From: CAVORB01 sp964395315
GTDB lineage: Bacteria > Pseudomonadota > Gammaproteobacteria > Chromatiales > Chromatiaceae
Length of the DNA: 35,253 bases
Direction: 5' to 3'
NCBI GenBank assembly: GCA_964395315.1
Contig: CAYNBI010000033.1
Coordinates: 1 to 35,253 of the forward strand
Positions 1 to 7,288 of the stretch are shown here, piece by piece. The position numbers were made by a program, and so were the translations under genes. Under the pieces are notes generated by a model, which worked only from the letters and a program-made list of their open reading frames with translations, did not search any database and was not told the DNA's origin. The stretch's first letter is position 1. Each line of letters opens with the position of its first letter.

Positions 1-309
1 GCGCAATGAGCCTGCTGCGGTGGTGAAGGCTCGATCGAGAGGGACGAAGGCAAGGTCACGCCCTGACCCCGCACCCTGGCCCAAACGGCGGCGCAGAAGC
101 TTCTCGGGCAACAAGTCACACCGAACCGCCCGGGGCGGTAATCGTAAGCGGGTCGTCGCTAGCGCACCCTTACGGGCAAAAAGCCTGTTCTCGTCTTCGC
201 GCTGATTGGGCGGGGGCGGCGAGACCGGAGCCTGCCTTTGTCTTTCTTTCGGCGCGAGGCACTTGGCCTTATGCTTCGCGCTTTGTTCCACCCCCGAGGT
301 CACGCCTTC
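1..309. other. Left-edge region without a supported gene
   Basis: Plus frame 2 is open from the window edge to a stop at 203-205 and would encode a very basic Arg/Lys/Ser-rich tail. Its third codon positions are not GC-biased like those of real genes here, so it may be the end of an upstream gene or simply open by chance. A GAGGT ribosome-binding site at about 295-299 belongs to the next gene. I see no RNA gene or strong promoter. Confidence 0.3.
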
Positions 310-1194
310 ATGTCGAGCTTCCGACCGTTCCCCGCTGGCGGCCTTTGGATCCTATTCCTCGGCTTGTTCGCCCTGTCCGCTCACGCCGAGATGCGCGTGG
401 GTGTCAAGGAGTTCGTCCCCAGGGATGCCAATTCCGCGAACTCGGCGGCCGGCGTGCGCGACATGCTGTTCAATGACCTGGCGGCGCAAGTCCTGGAGGC
501 GGCGGCAAAGCGCCGTTGCGACATCTCGATGATCGACATCAGCCAGCGTACTGAAGAGGCCCGCCAGACCGAGAAGCGCCTGCAGCAAGGGGGGCACACG
601 GACCCGGCGACCGCCGTCCCCGTCGAGCCGCTCGACGTCAACACCTTCGTCGAGGGAGCGGTGGGTGAGAGCGGTGGCGAGATCAGCTGGCATGTCGAGG
701 TGGTCGGGGCGGACGGCACCCCAATCGCTCAGGACGAGGGCACCGTTGCCGAAGGCGAGCGCCTCTCGGTGACGCGCAAGATCGCCGAGCGCCTGATGAG
801 CCGCCTGTGCCCGGCGAAGGCTTGGCACCTCAAGGCGAAGTACAACGACCTGATGCTCGACGACGTGATCTGCGACCTCTCCGCTCCGTTCAACGTGCGC
901 GGCAAGGGCGAGACGGCGGGGATCGTGTTCTCCTTCAAGCCCGCAGATGACAAGGGCGGCGCCTTCACCATCGGCGGCACGGCAGGCGGGGTGCCCTGGT
1001 CGGGCGAAGGCACCTACACGGTCAAGACCCAGGGCGAGGCCGGGGAGATGCCGATCAGAGGCGCGTGGCGCATCACCACGCCGGTCGGGAGCTTCGGGGA
1101 CGCGGGAACCATTTCAGGCAAGCTTTCCGCGGCGCCCGATTGCAGGGCCGGAGACCCGCAGCAAACGAAGCACAAAGGAAAGAGGCAAGGATAG
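310..1194 (+). CDS. Secreted protein of unknown function
   Basis: This gene encodes 294 aa starting at ATG 310, chosen because GAGGT lies about 10 nt upstream and because the start gives a clean Sec signal peptide. That peptide has a hydrophobic core at residues 11-22 and a predicted cut after SAHA at residue 26. Starts at TTG 238 or ATG 271 would put a long polar stretch before it. The mature protein is periplasmic or surface-exposed. Its first part (about residues 27-175) has a conserved-looking alternation VGVKEF...VRDMLFNDLA...DISMID that loosely recalls the CsgG/TolB-N type of fold. The second half is rich in Gly and beta-prone segments and carries paired cysteines that could form disulfides. 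I do not recognise a named family and the CsgG-like idea is weak inference. It stands alone, with a hairpin about 10 nt after the stop. Confidence 0.75.
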   Translation: MSSFRPFPAGGLWILFLGLFALSAHAEMRVGVKEFVPRDANSANSAAGVRDMLFNDLAAQVLEAAAKRRCDISMIDISQRTEEARQTEKRLQQGGHTDPATAVPVEPLDVNTFVEGAVGESGGEISWHVEVVGADGTPIAQDEGTVAEGERLSVTRKIAERLMSRLCPAKAWHLKAKYNDLMLDDVICDLSAPFNVRGKGETAGIVFSFKPADDKGGAFTIGGTAGGVPWSGEGTYTVKTQGEAGEMPIRGAWRITTPVGSFGDAGTISGKLSAAPDCRAGDPQQTKHKGKRQG

Positions 1195-1202
1195 CCAGGG
1201 GT

Positions 1203-1230
1203 CGGGCCTGCCTTGCCGTGGGCCCGGCGT
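1203..1230 (+). terminator. Possible terminator hairpin after the secreted protein gene
   Basis: Arms CGGGCC (1203-1208) and GGCCCG (1221-1226) are separated by a 12-nt loop and followed by a short T-containing stretch (GCGTTTGCT). The position just after the stop fits a terminator, but the loop is long and the T-run weak. Confidence 0.3.
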
Positions 1231-1233
1231 TTG

Positions 1234-1389
1234 CTAGATGGAGATCAGGGCGCGATAGCAGCCGGCGTAGCGGGCCGCATGCGCCTCAGCCTTCACCCCC
1301 ACCCGGGTGAGGAACAAGGCTTTGAGCTTGCGGGCACCGAGCGCATACTGATCAGGTGATATCGGAAAAAGCCAGATTGCGGTGTGGGC
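1234..1389 (-). pseudogene. 3' fragment of an unidentified gene
   Basis: On the minus strand a frame reads from the IS30 stop codon (1390-1392) to TAG at 1234-1236. From about 1347 downwards it looks like genuine protein: a basic helix-like stretch ALGARKLKALFLTRVGVKAE followed by AHAARYAGCYRALISI and the stop. Third positions are strongly G/C, as in real genes of this window, and there is no start codon or ribosome-binding site. I read it as the C-terminal end of a gene whose 5' part has been lost or displaced by the adjacent IS30-type element. The family is not recognised. Confidence 0.45.
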
Positions 1390-1488
1390 TCAACCGATCG
1401 ACGCAACACACGCATGAAATCGCTCTGCTGGTGTCTCATAGCCTAGCGTCTTGCGCGGTCGTTCATTCAGCTGACGGTTCAGGGGGCT
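1390..1488 (-). mobile_element. IS30-family transposase remnant (C-terminus only)
   Basis: Reading the minus strand from about 1482 to the TGA at 1390-1392 gives RQLNERPRKTLGYETPAERF followed by about ten more residues. The RPRKTLGYxTP pattern is the hallmark of the extreme C-terminus of IS30-family DDE transposases. Only about 30 codons remain: upstream of the RQLN stretch the similarity stops abruptly near 1480, so the catalytic domain and the left end of the element are gone. The right inverted repeat, if still present, should lie within about 1345-1390. The fragment cannot be active and marks an old insertion followed by deletion. Confidence 0.75.
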
Positions 1489-1600
1489 TTCTTGAGGCGA
1501 GCCGCCCTGAATTCCTCACGCTGGGCTTTGTCGCCGGGGTCGAATCCACCTGCCGCTATCTTCTCGGCTATCATCGTCGGATTCCGCAGCCACAGCCGCG
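1479..1600 (-). pseudogene. Possible coding fragment abutting the IS30 remnant
   Basis: A minus-strand frame ending at TGA 1479-1481 contains the protein-like stretch NPTMIAEKIAAGGFDPGDKA and continues to a charged end, RLKKAP, exactly where IS30 similarity begins. Its codons are G/C-biased at third positions. The same frame upstream of about 1600 loses coding character. It may be the upstream part of the gene whose end lies at 1234-1347, split by the element, or an unrelated remnant. Confidence 0.3.
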
Positions 1601-1697
1601 CGGTTGGCGGGTGCCGGCCGAATAATCGGCGCGGCCTGACGTCACCAGTCCACAGCTTCATTAAGAATACCGGTCGAACCCCGCTCCGGAGGTCTCC

Positions 1698-2591
1698 ATG
1701 CCCGTTGCCATGTCCCGTTTCGAACCCCTTCCCGGAATTTTCGAACCATCGGGCGTTCAGCAGCTGCCGGACGGTCGGTTCTTGGTCATCGAGGACGAGA
1801 AGGAGTTTCCGTTCTGTCTGCTCGCTCTCGACGTCGACGGTCGGGTGATAGGTCCCCCCGTGGCGGTTACAGCTCCGGGGAAGCTGAACGACCTCGAGGG
1901 ACTGACGCTCGGGCCATCGGGGCACCTCTATGCGATCACCTCGCACTCGCGCGACGGCGACGTCAAGGTAAAGAAGTCGCGCCGTCGGTTGGTGCGCTTT
2001 CGGGTCGTCGGCGACGCGATCGTCGATGCGGCGGTCTTCGAAGGCCTGCTGCCGGTCCTAACCGCGGCGCACCCCACGCTGGCCGCCGCCGCCCAAGTCG
2101 CCAACGTGAAGGAAGACGGCGGGCTCAACATCGAGGCGCTGGAAATGGCGCCCGACGGCAAGGAACTTCTGGTGGGACTGCGCGGGCCCCTGATCAACGA
2201 TCGGGCGGCCGTGGCCGTGCTCGCTGGACCCGACGCCGTGTTCGAAGGCGACGCCCCGACAAAGGTCTTGATCCGAACGTTGGATCTCGGCGGTCAGGGC
2301 ATCCGCGGCATGGCCTGGGTGCCGGCGCTGCGCGGCTACCTTGTGGTTTCTGGCCCGCTGTCACGAGAGCAATCCGGCTTCGGCCTCTGGCTGTGGGATG
2401 GCACCGAAGCCGCCGCGCGTCGCGTCTCGATCCAGGGCGTCGACGATATGGCGCGGACCGAAGGCGTGACGGGTGCTGAGGTCGGCGGCAAGGCCATGGT
2501 CCTGCTGGTGAGCGACGACGGCGACCGCAGCACCGGCCGCCCCGCCAACCACCTGTTGGTCGACGTGGCGCGACTCCGCGCAGCGCCATGA
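1698..2591 (+). CDS. DUF3616 domain-containing protein
   Basis: This encodes 297 aa starting at ATG 1698, with GGAGG about 6 nt upstream. There is no signal peptide, so it is probably cytoplasmic. The protein has the repetitive layout of a beta-propeller: successive blades with LPDGRFLVIEDE (residues about 23-34), LNDLEGLTLGPSGHLYAITS (63-82), NIEALEMAPDGKELLVGLRG (about 146-165) and GIRGMAWVP. The EALEMAPDGKELLVGLRGPL region is typical of DUF3616. The biochemical role of the family is not established, though its blades resemble those of lactonase or phytase-like propellers. The gene stands alone, with gene remnants on one side and a perfect hairpin right after its stop on the other. Confidence 0.8.
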   Translation: MPVAMSRFEPLPGIFEPSGVQQLPDGRFLVIEDEKEFPFCLLALDVDGRVIGPPVAVTAPGKLNDLEGLTLGPSGHLYAITSHSRDGDVKVKKSRRRLVRFRVVGDAIVDAAVFEGLLPVLTAAHPTLAAAAQVANVKEDGGLNIEALEMAPDGKELLVGLRGPLINDRAAVAVLAGPDAVFEGDAPTKVLIRTLDLGGQGIRGMAWVPALRGYLVVSGPLSREQSGFGLWLWDGTEAAARRVSIQGVDDMARTEGVTGAEVGGKAMVLLVSDDGDRSTGRPANHLLVDVARLRAAP

Positions 2592-2593
2592 AA

Positions 2594-2615
2594 ACGGGGT
2601 GCCGAGGCACCCCGT
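2594..2615 (+). terminator. Perfect 10-bp inverted repeat after the DUF3616 gene
   Basis: ACGGGGTGCC and GGCACCCCGT flank a 2-nt centre, starting 3 nt after the stop codon. The stem is very stable and well placed to end transcription or protect the 3' end. No T-run follows on the plus strand, so a classical Rho-independent terminator is not complete. The near-perfect dyad could also bind a protein. Confidence 0.5.
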
Positions 2616-3118
2616 ACGTGGCCGTGGCGAAGTCCGGGATCACTGCAACGCAGCGGCGCCGGCCAGGGTAAAGAAATTCCACTGCCCCACGAACCGCAAA
2701 GAGCAAGGAACACGTCAGCTTGCCGGCTCAGTGCAGATCGCTCGGCTCGCTGACGAAGAGACTGCAGTGGGTCGGGACGAGACTTGTACATTGCGGTCGA
2801 GGCCGCCTCGTTTCTTCAGAGGCCGGTTCCCTCTCAGCCTCGCGCCGAACCGTCGCGTTGTATCGATTGGCGGACGGCTCCGATCTTGTTGGCAATCTTG
2901 GTGGTCCGATCTCGGTGGAGCGCGTGATCTTTGCGTTACGCCGAGGATTTCCGCGTCGATCCTCTTAGCTCCGCTCTCGGGCCGATCTGAAACTTCAAGT
3001 CACCGCAGCGCGCGTATGCTCACGCCGTTTCGTGAAGCGTAACCCGCGCCATCCTAGTCGCGTCGATGGCCAGCGAGAGCCTGGGTTGGCCTGTCCGGTC
3101 GAGGCGCGGGCAGACCCG
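2616..3118. other. Non-coding stretch without recognised features
   Basis: About 0.5 kb between the DUF3616 gene and the end of proB. Open frames here have no ribosome-binding site, no protein-like composition and no consistent third-position bias. I see no tRNA, insertion sequence or repeat. It may be decayed sequence like the 1.2-1.6 kb region. Confidence 0.5.
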
Positions 3119-3136
3119 CCGGACGGTCAGGTCCGG
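3119..3136 (-). terminator. Possible hairpin terminator after proB
   Basis: CCGGAC and GTCCGG arms with a 6-nt loop lie 8 nt beyond the proB stop on the minus strand. There is no following T-run, so it is at best a Rho-independent-like or 3'-protecting hairpin. Confidence 0.3.
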
Positions 3137-3144
3137 GCGATGGT

Positions 3145-4269
3145 CTAGAGGAGGACCAGATTGTCCCGGTGGATGAGCTCGGCGTCGTCCAGGTAGCCGA
3201 GGATCTCCTCGAAGCGGGAGCTGGGCTGGCCCTTGATGCGCGAGGTCTCCAGGGCGTCGTAGTTGACCAGGCCGCGTGCGACCTCGCGCCCGTGCTCGTC
3301 CACGCAGGCCACCACCTCGCCGCGGGCGAAGGCGCCGTGGACGGCGTTGACGCCCACCGCCAGCAGGCTCTTACCCTGCGTCTCCAAGGCCTTGACGGCG
3401 CCCGCGTCCAGGGTCAGCCGGCCGCGCACTTGGAGTTGCCCGGCGAGCCATTGCTTGCGGGCGGCCTGGGCCTCCTGCACGGGTGCTAGAAGGGTGCCGA
3501 CCGGCTCGCCGCCCTGGATGCGGGTGAGTACCTGATCGCCGCTCCCCGGAGCGATGACGGTCGGGGTGCCTGATCGCGCCGCCAGCCGCGCCGCCCGCAC
3601 CTTGGTAACCATGCCTCCGGTGCCCAGGCCCGTCACGCTGCCGCCGGCCACCGCGTCGAGCTGCGGGTTGTCGACCCTGGTCTCCGAGATCAGGGTCGCA
3701 TCCGCGTGGAAGCGGGGGTCGCGGTCGAACAGGCCGTCCTGGTCCGTGAGCAGCACAAGCAGCTCCGCCTCGATGAGATTGGCGACCAGGGCGGCGAGGG
3801 TGTCGTTGTCGCCGAATCTCAGCTCGTCCGTGGCCACGGTGTCGTTCTCGTTGACAACCGGGACGACCCCCAGGGCCAGCAGCGCGCGCAGGGTGCTGCG
3901 GGCGTTGAGATAGCGTTCGCGGTCCGCCAGATCGTCGCGGGTGAGGAGCACCTGGGCGGTGTGCAGGCCGCGTTTCTGGAAGCAGTCCTCGTAGGCGCGG
4001 ATGAGGCCCATCTGACCGATGGCGGCGGCGGCCTGGAGCTGATGCAGGGACTTCGGCCGGCGCGTCCAGCCCATGCGGGACATGCCCTCGGCCACCGCCC
4101 CGGAGGAGACCAGCACGAGGTGACCGCCGGATCGGCGGAACGCGGTCATCTGGTCCACCCAGGGGGCCAGCACCTGGCGATCGAGCCCTTGGCCGTTGCG
4201 GGTCAGCAGGGCGCTGCCGATCTTCACCACCCAGCGCCGGGTGTGGGGGATTCTCTCTCGCGTCATCAT
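3145..4269 (-). CDS. proB: Glutamate 5-kinase
   Basis: ProB phosphorylates L-glutamate to glutamyl 5-phosphate with ATP, the first and feedback-regulated step of proline synthesis in the cytoplasm. The protein is 374 aa from the ATG at 4269; an upstream ATG at 4329 would overlap obgE. The N-terminal amino-acid-kinase domain (about residues 12-260) shows VVKIGSALLT near residues 14-23, LVSSGAVAEGM, and NENDTVATDELRFGDNDTLA, the glutamate and phosphate-binding loop. A C-terminal PUA domain (about 285-365) is present, as in E. coli ProB (367 aa). The gene follows obgE by 25 nt, a common gammaproteobacterial order (rplU-rpmA-obgE-proB). No strong ribosome-binding site is visible, so translation may depend on that of obgE. 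Confidence 0.95.
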   Translation of the reverse strand: MMTRERIPHTRRWVVKIGSALLTRNGQGLDRQVLAPWVDQMTAFRRSGGHLVLVSSGAVAEGMSRMGWTRRPKSLHQLQAAAAIGQMGLIRAYEDCFQKRGLHTAQVLLTRDDLADRERYLNARSTLRALLALGVVPVVNENDTVATDELRFGDNDTLAALVANLIEAELLVLLTDQDGLFDRDPRFHADATLISETRVDNPQLDAVAGGSVTGLGTGGMVTKVRAARLAARSGTPTVIAPGSGDQVLTRIQGGEPVGTLLAPVQEAQAARKQWLAGQLQVRGRLTLDAGAVKALETQGKSLLAVGVNAVHGAFARGEVVACVDEHGREVARGLVNYDALETSRIKGQPSSRFEEILGYLDDAELIHRDNLVLL

Positions 4270-4294
4270 CGGGTTGGCGGGTGAAGCTTGGGAC

Positions 4295-5368
4295 TCAATC
4301 CAGGGGATGCCAGTCGTCGGGAGCCGCATCGTCCGCGTCCGGCTCAGGTGCGGGAGGGCGATTCTGCTCCAGGTGGCGCATCAGGTCCTCCATCATCGCC
4401 GCCGTGCCCTCGCCGGTAACCGCCGAGATTCCGTAGACGGGGCCCTTCCAGGCGAGTCGCGCCAGGATTTCCTCGCGCCGGCGCTCGTAGTCCGCGGGTT
4501 CGAGCAGGTCGCGTTTGTTGAGCACGAGCCAACGTTCCTTTTCGCTCAGCCCCTCACCGTAGCGTTCCAATTCCGTCTCGATCGCGCGGACCTGCTCGGC
4601 GGGGTCGCAGCCGGTGTCCAGCGGCGCGATGTCAACCAGGTGGAGCAGCAGCCGGGTGCGCGCCAAGTGCTTGAGAAACCGGGTGCCGAGCCCGGACCCA
4701 TTGGCCGCCCCTTCGATCAGGCCCGGAATGTCCGCGATCACGAAGCTGCGGTCCCGTCCCAGTCGGACCACGCCGAGGTTCGGGTACAGGGTCGTGAAGG
4801 GATAATCCGCCACCTTGGGACGTGCGCAGGAGACCTTGCGGATCAGGCTCGATTTGCCCGCATTCGGAAAGCCGAGCAGACCGACATCGGCGAGCAGGAC
4901 GAGCTCCAGGTGGAGATCCCTGCGCTCTCCCGGGGTCCCCGGTGTCGACTGGCGTGGGGTGCGGTTGGTGCTGGACTTGAAGCGGGCGTTGCCGATGCCG
5001 TGAAAGCCGCCGCGCGCCACGAGTAGACGCTCGCCGTCGTGCACGAGCTCGCCGATCGACTCGCCGGTCTCCTCCTCGAACACGCGAGTGCCCACCGGGA
5101 CCCGGACCAGCAGGTCGTGCCCGCCGCGCCCGGTCATGTTGCGCCCCATCCCGTCACGGCCCCGTTCGGCCTTGCGCACTCGGCGGTAGCGGAAGTCCAC
5201 CAGGGTGTTCAGGCTGGCGTCCGCCAGCAGGTAGACGCTGCCCCCGTCTCCCCCGTCGCCCCCGTCGGGCCCGCCCTTGGGGATGAACTTCTCGCGCCGG
5301 AAGCTCACGCAGCCGTTGCCGCCGTCGCCGGCCTCGACGCGAATGTGGGCTTCGTCGACGAATTTCAT
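4295..5368 (-). CDS. obgE: GTPase Obg/CgtA
   Basis: Obg is an essential GTPase that binds the 50S ribosomal subunit and links late ribosome assembly to growth and the stringent response. The 357-aa protein has the glycine-rich Obg fold (residues 1-158, including the GGPDGGDGGDGGSV run near 32-45). The G domain follows, with G1 GFPNAGKSS (166-174), switch I PFTTL (190-194), G3 DIPG (213-216), G4 NKRD (284-287) and G5 SAVTGEG (about 314-320). The C-terminal tail is short, acidic and variable. AGGGA precedes the ATG by about 5 nt. It lies downstream of rpmA, separated by a partial terminator, so its expression is probably lower than that of the ribosomal protein genes. Confidence 0.97.
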   Translation of the reverse strand: MKFVDEAHIRVEAGDGGNGCVSFRREKFIPKGGPDGGDGGDGGSVYLLADASLNTLVDFRYRRVRKAERGRDGMGRNMTGRGGHDLLVRVPVGTRVFEEETGESIGELVHDGERLLVARGGFHGIGNARFKSSTNRTPRQSTPGTPGERRDLHLELVLLADVGLLGFPNAGKSSLIRKVSCARPKVADYPFTTLYPNLGVVRLGRDRSFVIADIPGLIEGAANGSGLGTRFLKHLARTRLLLHLVDIAPLDTGCDPAEQVRAIETELERYGEGLSEKERWLVLNKRDLLEPADYERRREEILARLAWKGPVYGISAVTGEGTAAMMEDLMRHLEQNRPPAPEPDADDAAPDDWHPLD

Positions 5369-5379
5369 GTCCCTAACGT

Positions 5380-5407
5380 AAAAAGCCCCGCCGGGGGACG
5401 AGGCTTT
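5380..5407 (-). terminator. Rho-independent terminator/attenuator between rpmA and obgE
   Basis: Read on the minus strand, AAAGCC and GGCTTT arms flank a GC-rich centre and end in a T5 run, about 25 nt after the rpmA stop and just ahead of the obgE ribosome-binding site. It would reduce read-through from the highly expressed rplU-rpmA into obgE-proB. Confidence 0.7.
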
Positions 5408-5431
5408 CCGCGGCCGCTTGCTGGCTGGACG

Positions 5432-5689
5432 TCAGGCGCTTTGGACGCTGACGTACTTGCGGTTCTTGGGGCCCTTGATCTCGAACTTGACCAACCCGTC
5501 GCTGAGCGCAAACAGGGTGTGGTCCCGCCCGCAGCCCACGTTGACGCCGTTGTGAAACTTGGTTCCCCTTTGGCGCACGATGATGCTGCCCGCGCTGACC
5601 TTCTGGCCGCCGAAGACCTTGACGCCCAGGCGTTTGGATTCCGATTCGCGGCCGTTGCGGGAACTGCCGCCTGCCTTTTTGTGTGCCAT
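5432..5689 (-). CDS. rpmA: 50S ribosomal protein L27
   Basis: L27 sits at the base of the central protuberance of the 50S subunit, and its N-terminal tail reaches the peptidyl-transferase centre. The 85-aa protein starts MAHKKAGGSSRNGRESESKR, the invariant L27 N-terminus, followed by RLGVKVFGGQKV and GSIIVRQRGTKFHNGVNVG. The length equals that of E. coli L27 (85 aa). AGGAG lies about 8 nt before the ATG. The gene begins 13 nt after rplU and is certainly co-transcribed with it. There is no zinc-ribbon variation and no cleavable N-terminal extension of the Firmicutes type. Confidence 0.98.
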   Translation of the reverse strand: MAHKKAGGSSRNGRESESKRLGVKVFGGQKVSAGSIIVRQRGTKFHNGVNVGCGRDHTLFALSDGLVKFEIKGPKNRKYVSVQSA

Positions 5690-5702
5690 GCTGCCGTTCT
5701 CC

Positions 5703-6017
5703 TCAGCCTGCGTTGATGCCGGTGATCTTGATTGCCGTATACCACTGGCGGTGGCCCTGGCGCTTCAGGTACTGCTTGCGCCGGCGGAACTTCAGGATCT
5801 TGACTGTCTTGGCACGGCCGTGAGCCTCGACGGTTGCCGTGACCTTCCCGCCCTCGAGGTAGGGCTTGCCGACCTTGACGTTCTCGCCGTCGGCAACCAT
5901 GAGGACCCGGTCGAGCTCTACGGTCGCGCCCGTGTCGGCGGCGAGCTTCTCGACCTTGAGCGTATCGCCCTCGGCGACACGATATTGCTTGCCCCCGGTT
6001 TGTATGACCGCGTACAT
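5703..6017 (-). CDS. rplU: 50S ribosomal protein L21
   Basis: L21 is a primary 23S rRNA-binding protein of the large subunit. The 104-aa product (E. coli L21 is 103 aa) starts MYAVIQTGGKQYRVAEGD, the conserved L21 N-terminus, and ends with the basic stretch KILKFRRRKQYLKRQGHRQ and YTAIKITGINA. I use the ATG at 6017 with GGGGA upstream; an in-frame start at 6209 would add a non-homologous extension across the promoter. It heads the rplU-rpmA-(obgE-proB) transcription unit, with a sigma-70 promoter and a hairpin leader upstream. Confidence 0.98.
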   Translation of the reverse strand: MYAVIQTGGKQYRVAEGDTLKVEKLAADTGATVELDRVLMVADGENVKVGKPYLEGGKVTATVEAHGRAKTVKILKFRRRKQYLKRQGHRQWYTAIKITGINAG

Positions 6018-6048
6018 GATTGCAATCCCCAGGAATGACTGTTTCCGT

Positions 6049-6070
6049 CCACTCCGCACAGCGGGAGCGG
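6049..6070 (-). promoter_or_regulatory. Hairpin in the rplU 5' leader
   Basis: On the minus strand CCGCTCC (6070-6064) can pair with GGAGTGG (6055-6049) around an 8-nt loop, with one G-U pair. It lies within the predicted 5' leader of rplU, some 30 nt upstream of its start. Leader hairpins before L21 genes are candidates for autogenous control by L21. The structure is seen; the function is inference. Confidence 0.35.
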
Positions 6071-6086
6071 AATAAAAAGAAGCGGA

Positions 6087-6116
6087 AGTGTAGCCTGGCC
6101 TCCTCGGTCGCGTCAA
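6087..6116 (-). promoter_or_regulatory. Sigma-70 promoter of rplU
   Basis: On the minus strand, TTGACG (-35, at 6116-6111) and TACACT (-10, at 6092-6087) are separated by 18 nt. Transcription would start near 6080, giving a leader of about 63 nt. Confidence 0.6.
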
Positions 6117-6180
6117 ACTGGCGGTGGGGCGGCCGTTGGGCGCTGCCCGCGGGACTGTCTCTCGCCGCGTCTCGTCCGGC

Positions 6181-6209
6181 TTGACAGCCCATTTTCCCGC
6201 CCATAGCAT
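6181..6209 (+). promoter_or_regulatory. Sigma-70 promoter of ispB
   Basis: A perfect TTGACA (6181-6186), a 17-nt spacer and TAGCAT (6204-6209) predict a start near 6216, 25 nt before the ispB ATG. This supports the ATG at 6241 over any start upstream and makes the rplU-ispB gap a divergent promoter region. Confidence 0.7.
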
Positions 6210-6240
6210 CCCCGCGGGCTACTTTCGATCCCCGATTGGT

Positions 6241-7209
6241 ATGCAACTCTCCCAAATCCGAGCGCCCGTCGCAGACGACATGCAAGCGGTCGACCGCCTG
6301 ATCCTGCGTCGGCTCCAGTCCGATGTGGTGCTGATAAACCAGGTCGGGCACTACATCGTCAATAGCGGCGGCAAGCGCTTGCGTCCACTGGCGGTGCTAC
6401 TGTCCGCGCGAGCCTGCGGCTATCAGGGCGACCGGCACATCGATCTCGCCGCGGTGGTCGAGTTCATTCACACCGCTACCCTGCTGCACGACGACGTGGT
6501 GGACGGCTCCGAGCTCCGCCGCAGCCGCGAAACTGCCAACGCCCGGTGGGGCAACGAGGCGAGCGTTCTGGTCGGAGACTTCCTCTATTCCCGGGCCTTC
6601 GAGATGATGGTGGACGTGAACCTGATGCGGGTGATGGACATCCTCTCTCACGCCACCAACCGCATCGCCGAGGGGGAGGTTCTCCAGCTGCTGAACTGCA
6701 ACGATCCGGACACCACTGAGGAACGCTATATGGAGGTGATTCGGCGCAAGACGGCGACCCTGTTCGAGGCCGGAACGCGCCTCGGCGCTGTGCTCGCGGA
6801 CATGCCGTCGGCGCAGGAGGATGCGATGGCGGACTATGGCCTCAAGCTCGGGATTGCGTTTCAGCTGGTGGACGATGCCCTCGACTACCGTGCCGATGGC
6901 GAACAGCTCGGAAAGAATCTGGGCGACGACCTGGCTGAGGGCAAGCCCACCCTCCCCGTCATCCGCGCCATGGAGGCCGGGGATGACGCGATGCGCAAAC
7001 AGCTGCGCGAGGCGATCGAGAACGGCGGGCGCGAGCACATAGGCCTGGTGGCCGACGCGATTGAATCGACCGGGGCCATCGACTACACTACCGCGCTCGC
7101 ACGCCGATATGCGCAAGAGGCCCAACAGGCCGTCGCCGCGCTTCCCGAGTCGGCCCAGCGCACCGCGTTGGAGGAGATGGCCGATTTCGCCGTCTCGCGA
7201 ACCTACTGA
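6241..7209 (+). CDS. ispB: Octaprenyl (polyprenyl) diphosphate synthase
   Basis: IspB elongates farnesyl diphosphate with isopentenyl diphosphate to make the polyprenyl side chain of ubiquinone or menaquinone. The 322-aa protein matches E. coli IspB in length (323 aa). It has GGKRLRP (43-49, diphosphate binding), the first Asp-rich motif DDVVD (84-88) within LLHDDVVDGSELRR, the KTATLFE segment (about 170-176) and the second Asp-rich motif DDALD (211-215) followed by GKNLGDDLAEGKPTLP. The exact chain length cannot be read from the sequence. The gene is divergent from rplU, as in many gammaproteobacteria. It ends 2 nt before a tRNA gene, with which it is probably co-transcribed. Confidence 0.95.
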   Translation: MQLSQIRAPVADDMQAVDRLILRRLQSDVVLINQVGHYIVNSGGKRLRPLAVLLSARACGYQGDRHIDLAAVVEFIHTATLLHDDVVDGSELRRSRETANARWGNEASVLVGDFLYSRAFEMMVDVNLMRVMDILSHATNRIAEGEVLQLLNCNDPDTTEERYMEVIRRKTATLFEAGTRLGAVLADMPSAQEDAMADYGLKLGIAFQLVDDALDYRADGEQLGKNLGDDLAEGKPTLPVIRAMEAGDDAMRKQLREAIENGGREHIGLVADAIESTGAIDYTTALARRYAQEAQQAVAALPESAQRTALEEMADFAVSRTY

Positions 7210-7211
7210 AT

Positions 7212-7288
7212 CGGGGTGTAGCTCAGCCTGGTAGAGCACTACGTTCGGGACGTAGGGGCCGGAGGTTCGAATCCTCTCACCCCGACCA
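7212..7288 (+). tRNA. tRNA-Pro (anticodon CGG)
   Basis: The 77-nt cloverleaf folds fully. The acceptor stem is CGGGGTG/CACCCCG, the D stem GCTC/GAGC, the anticodon stem CTACG/CGTAG with loop TTCGGGA, and the T stem GGAGG/CCTCT with TTCGAAT. The discriminator is A and the CCA is encoded. The loop gives anticodon CGG, which reads CCG proline codons, abundant in this GC-rich DNA. G37 after the anticodon fits the TrmD m1G37 site of proline tRNAs. It starts only 2 nt after the ispB stop and has no room for its own promoter there. Confidence 0.95.

Noticed and set aside
2599..3042. Plus-strand open frame of 147 codons
   Set aside because: Arg/Ser-rich composition, no ribosome-binding site and no protein-like pattern, so it is open by GC content.
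7212..7288. tRNA gene as an island attachment site
   Set aside because: No integrase or repeated tRNA end is present in the window; the neighbours are ordinary core genes.
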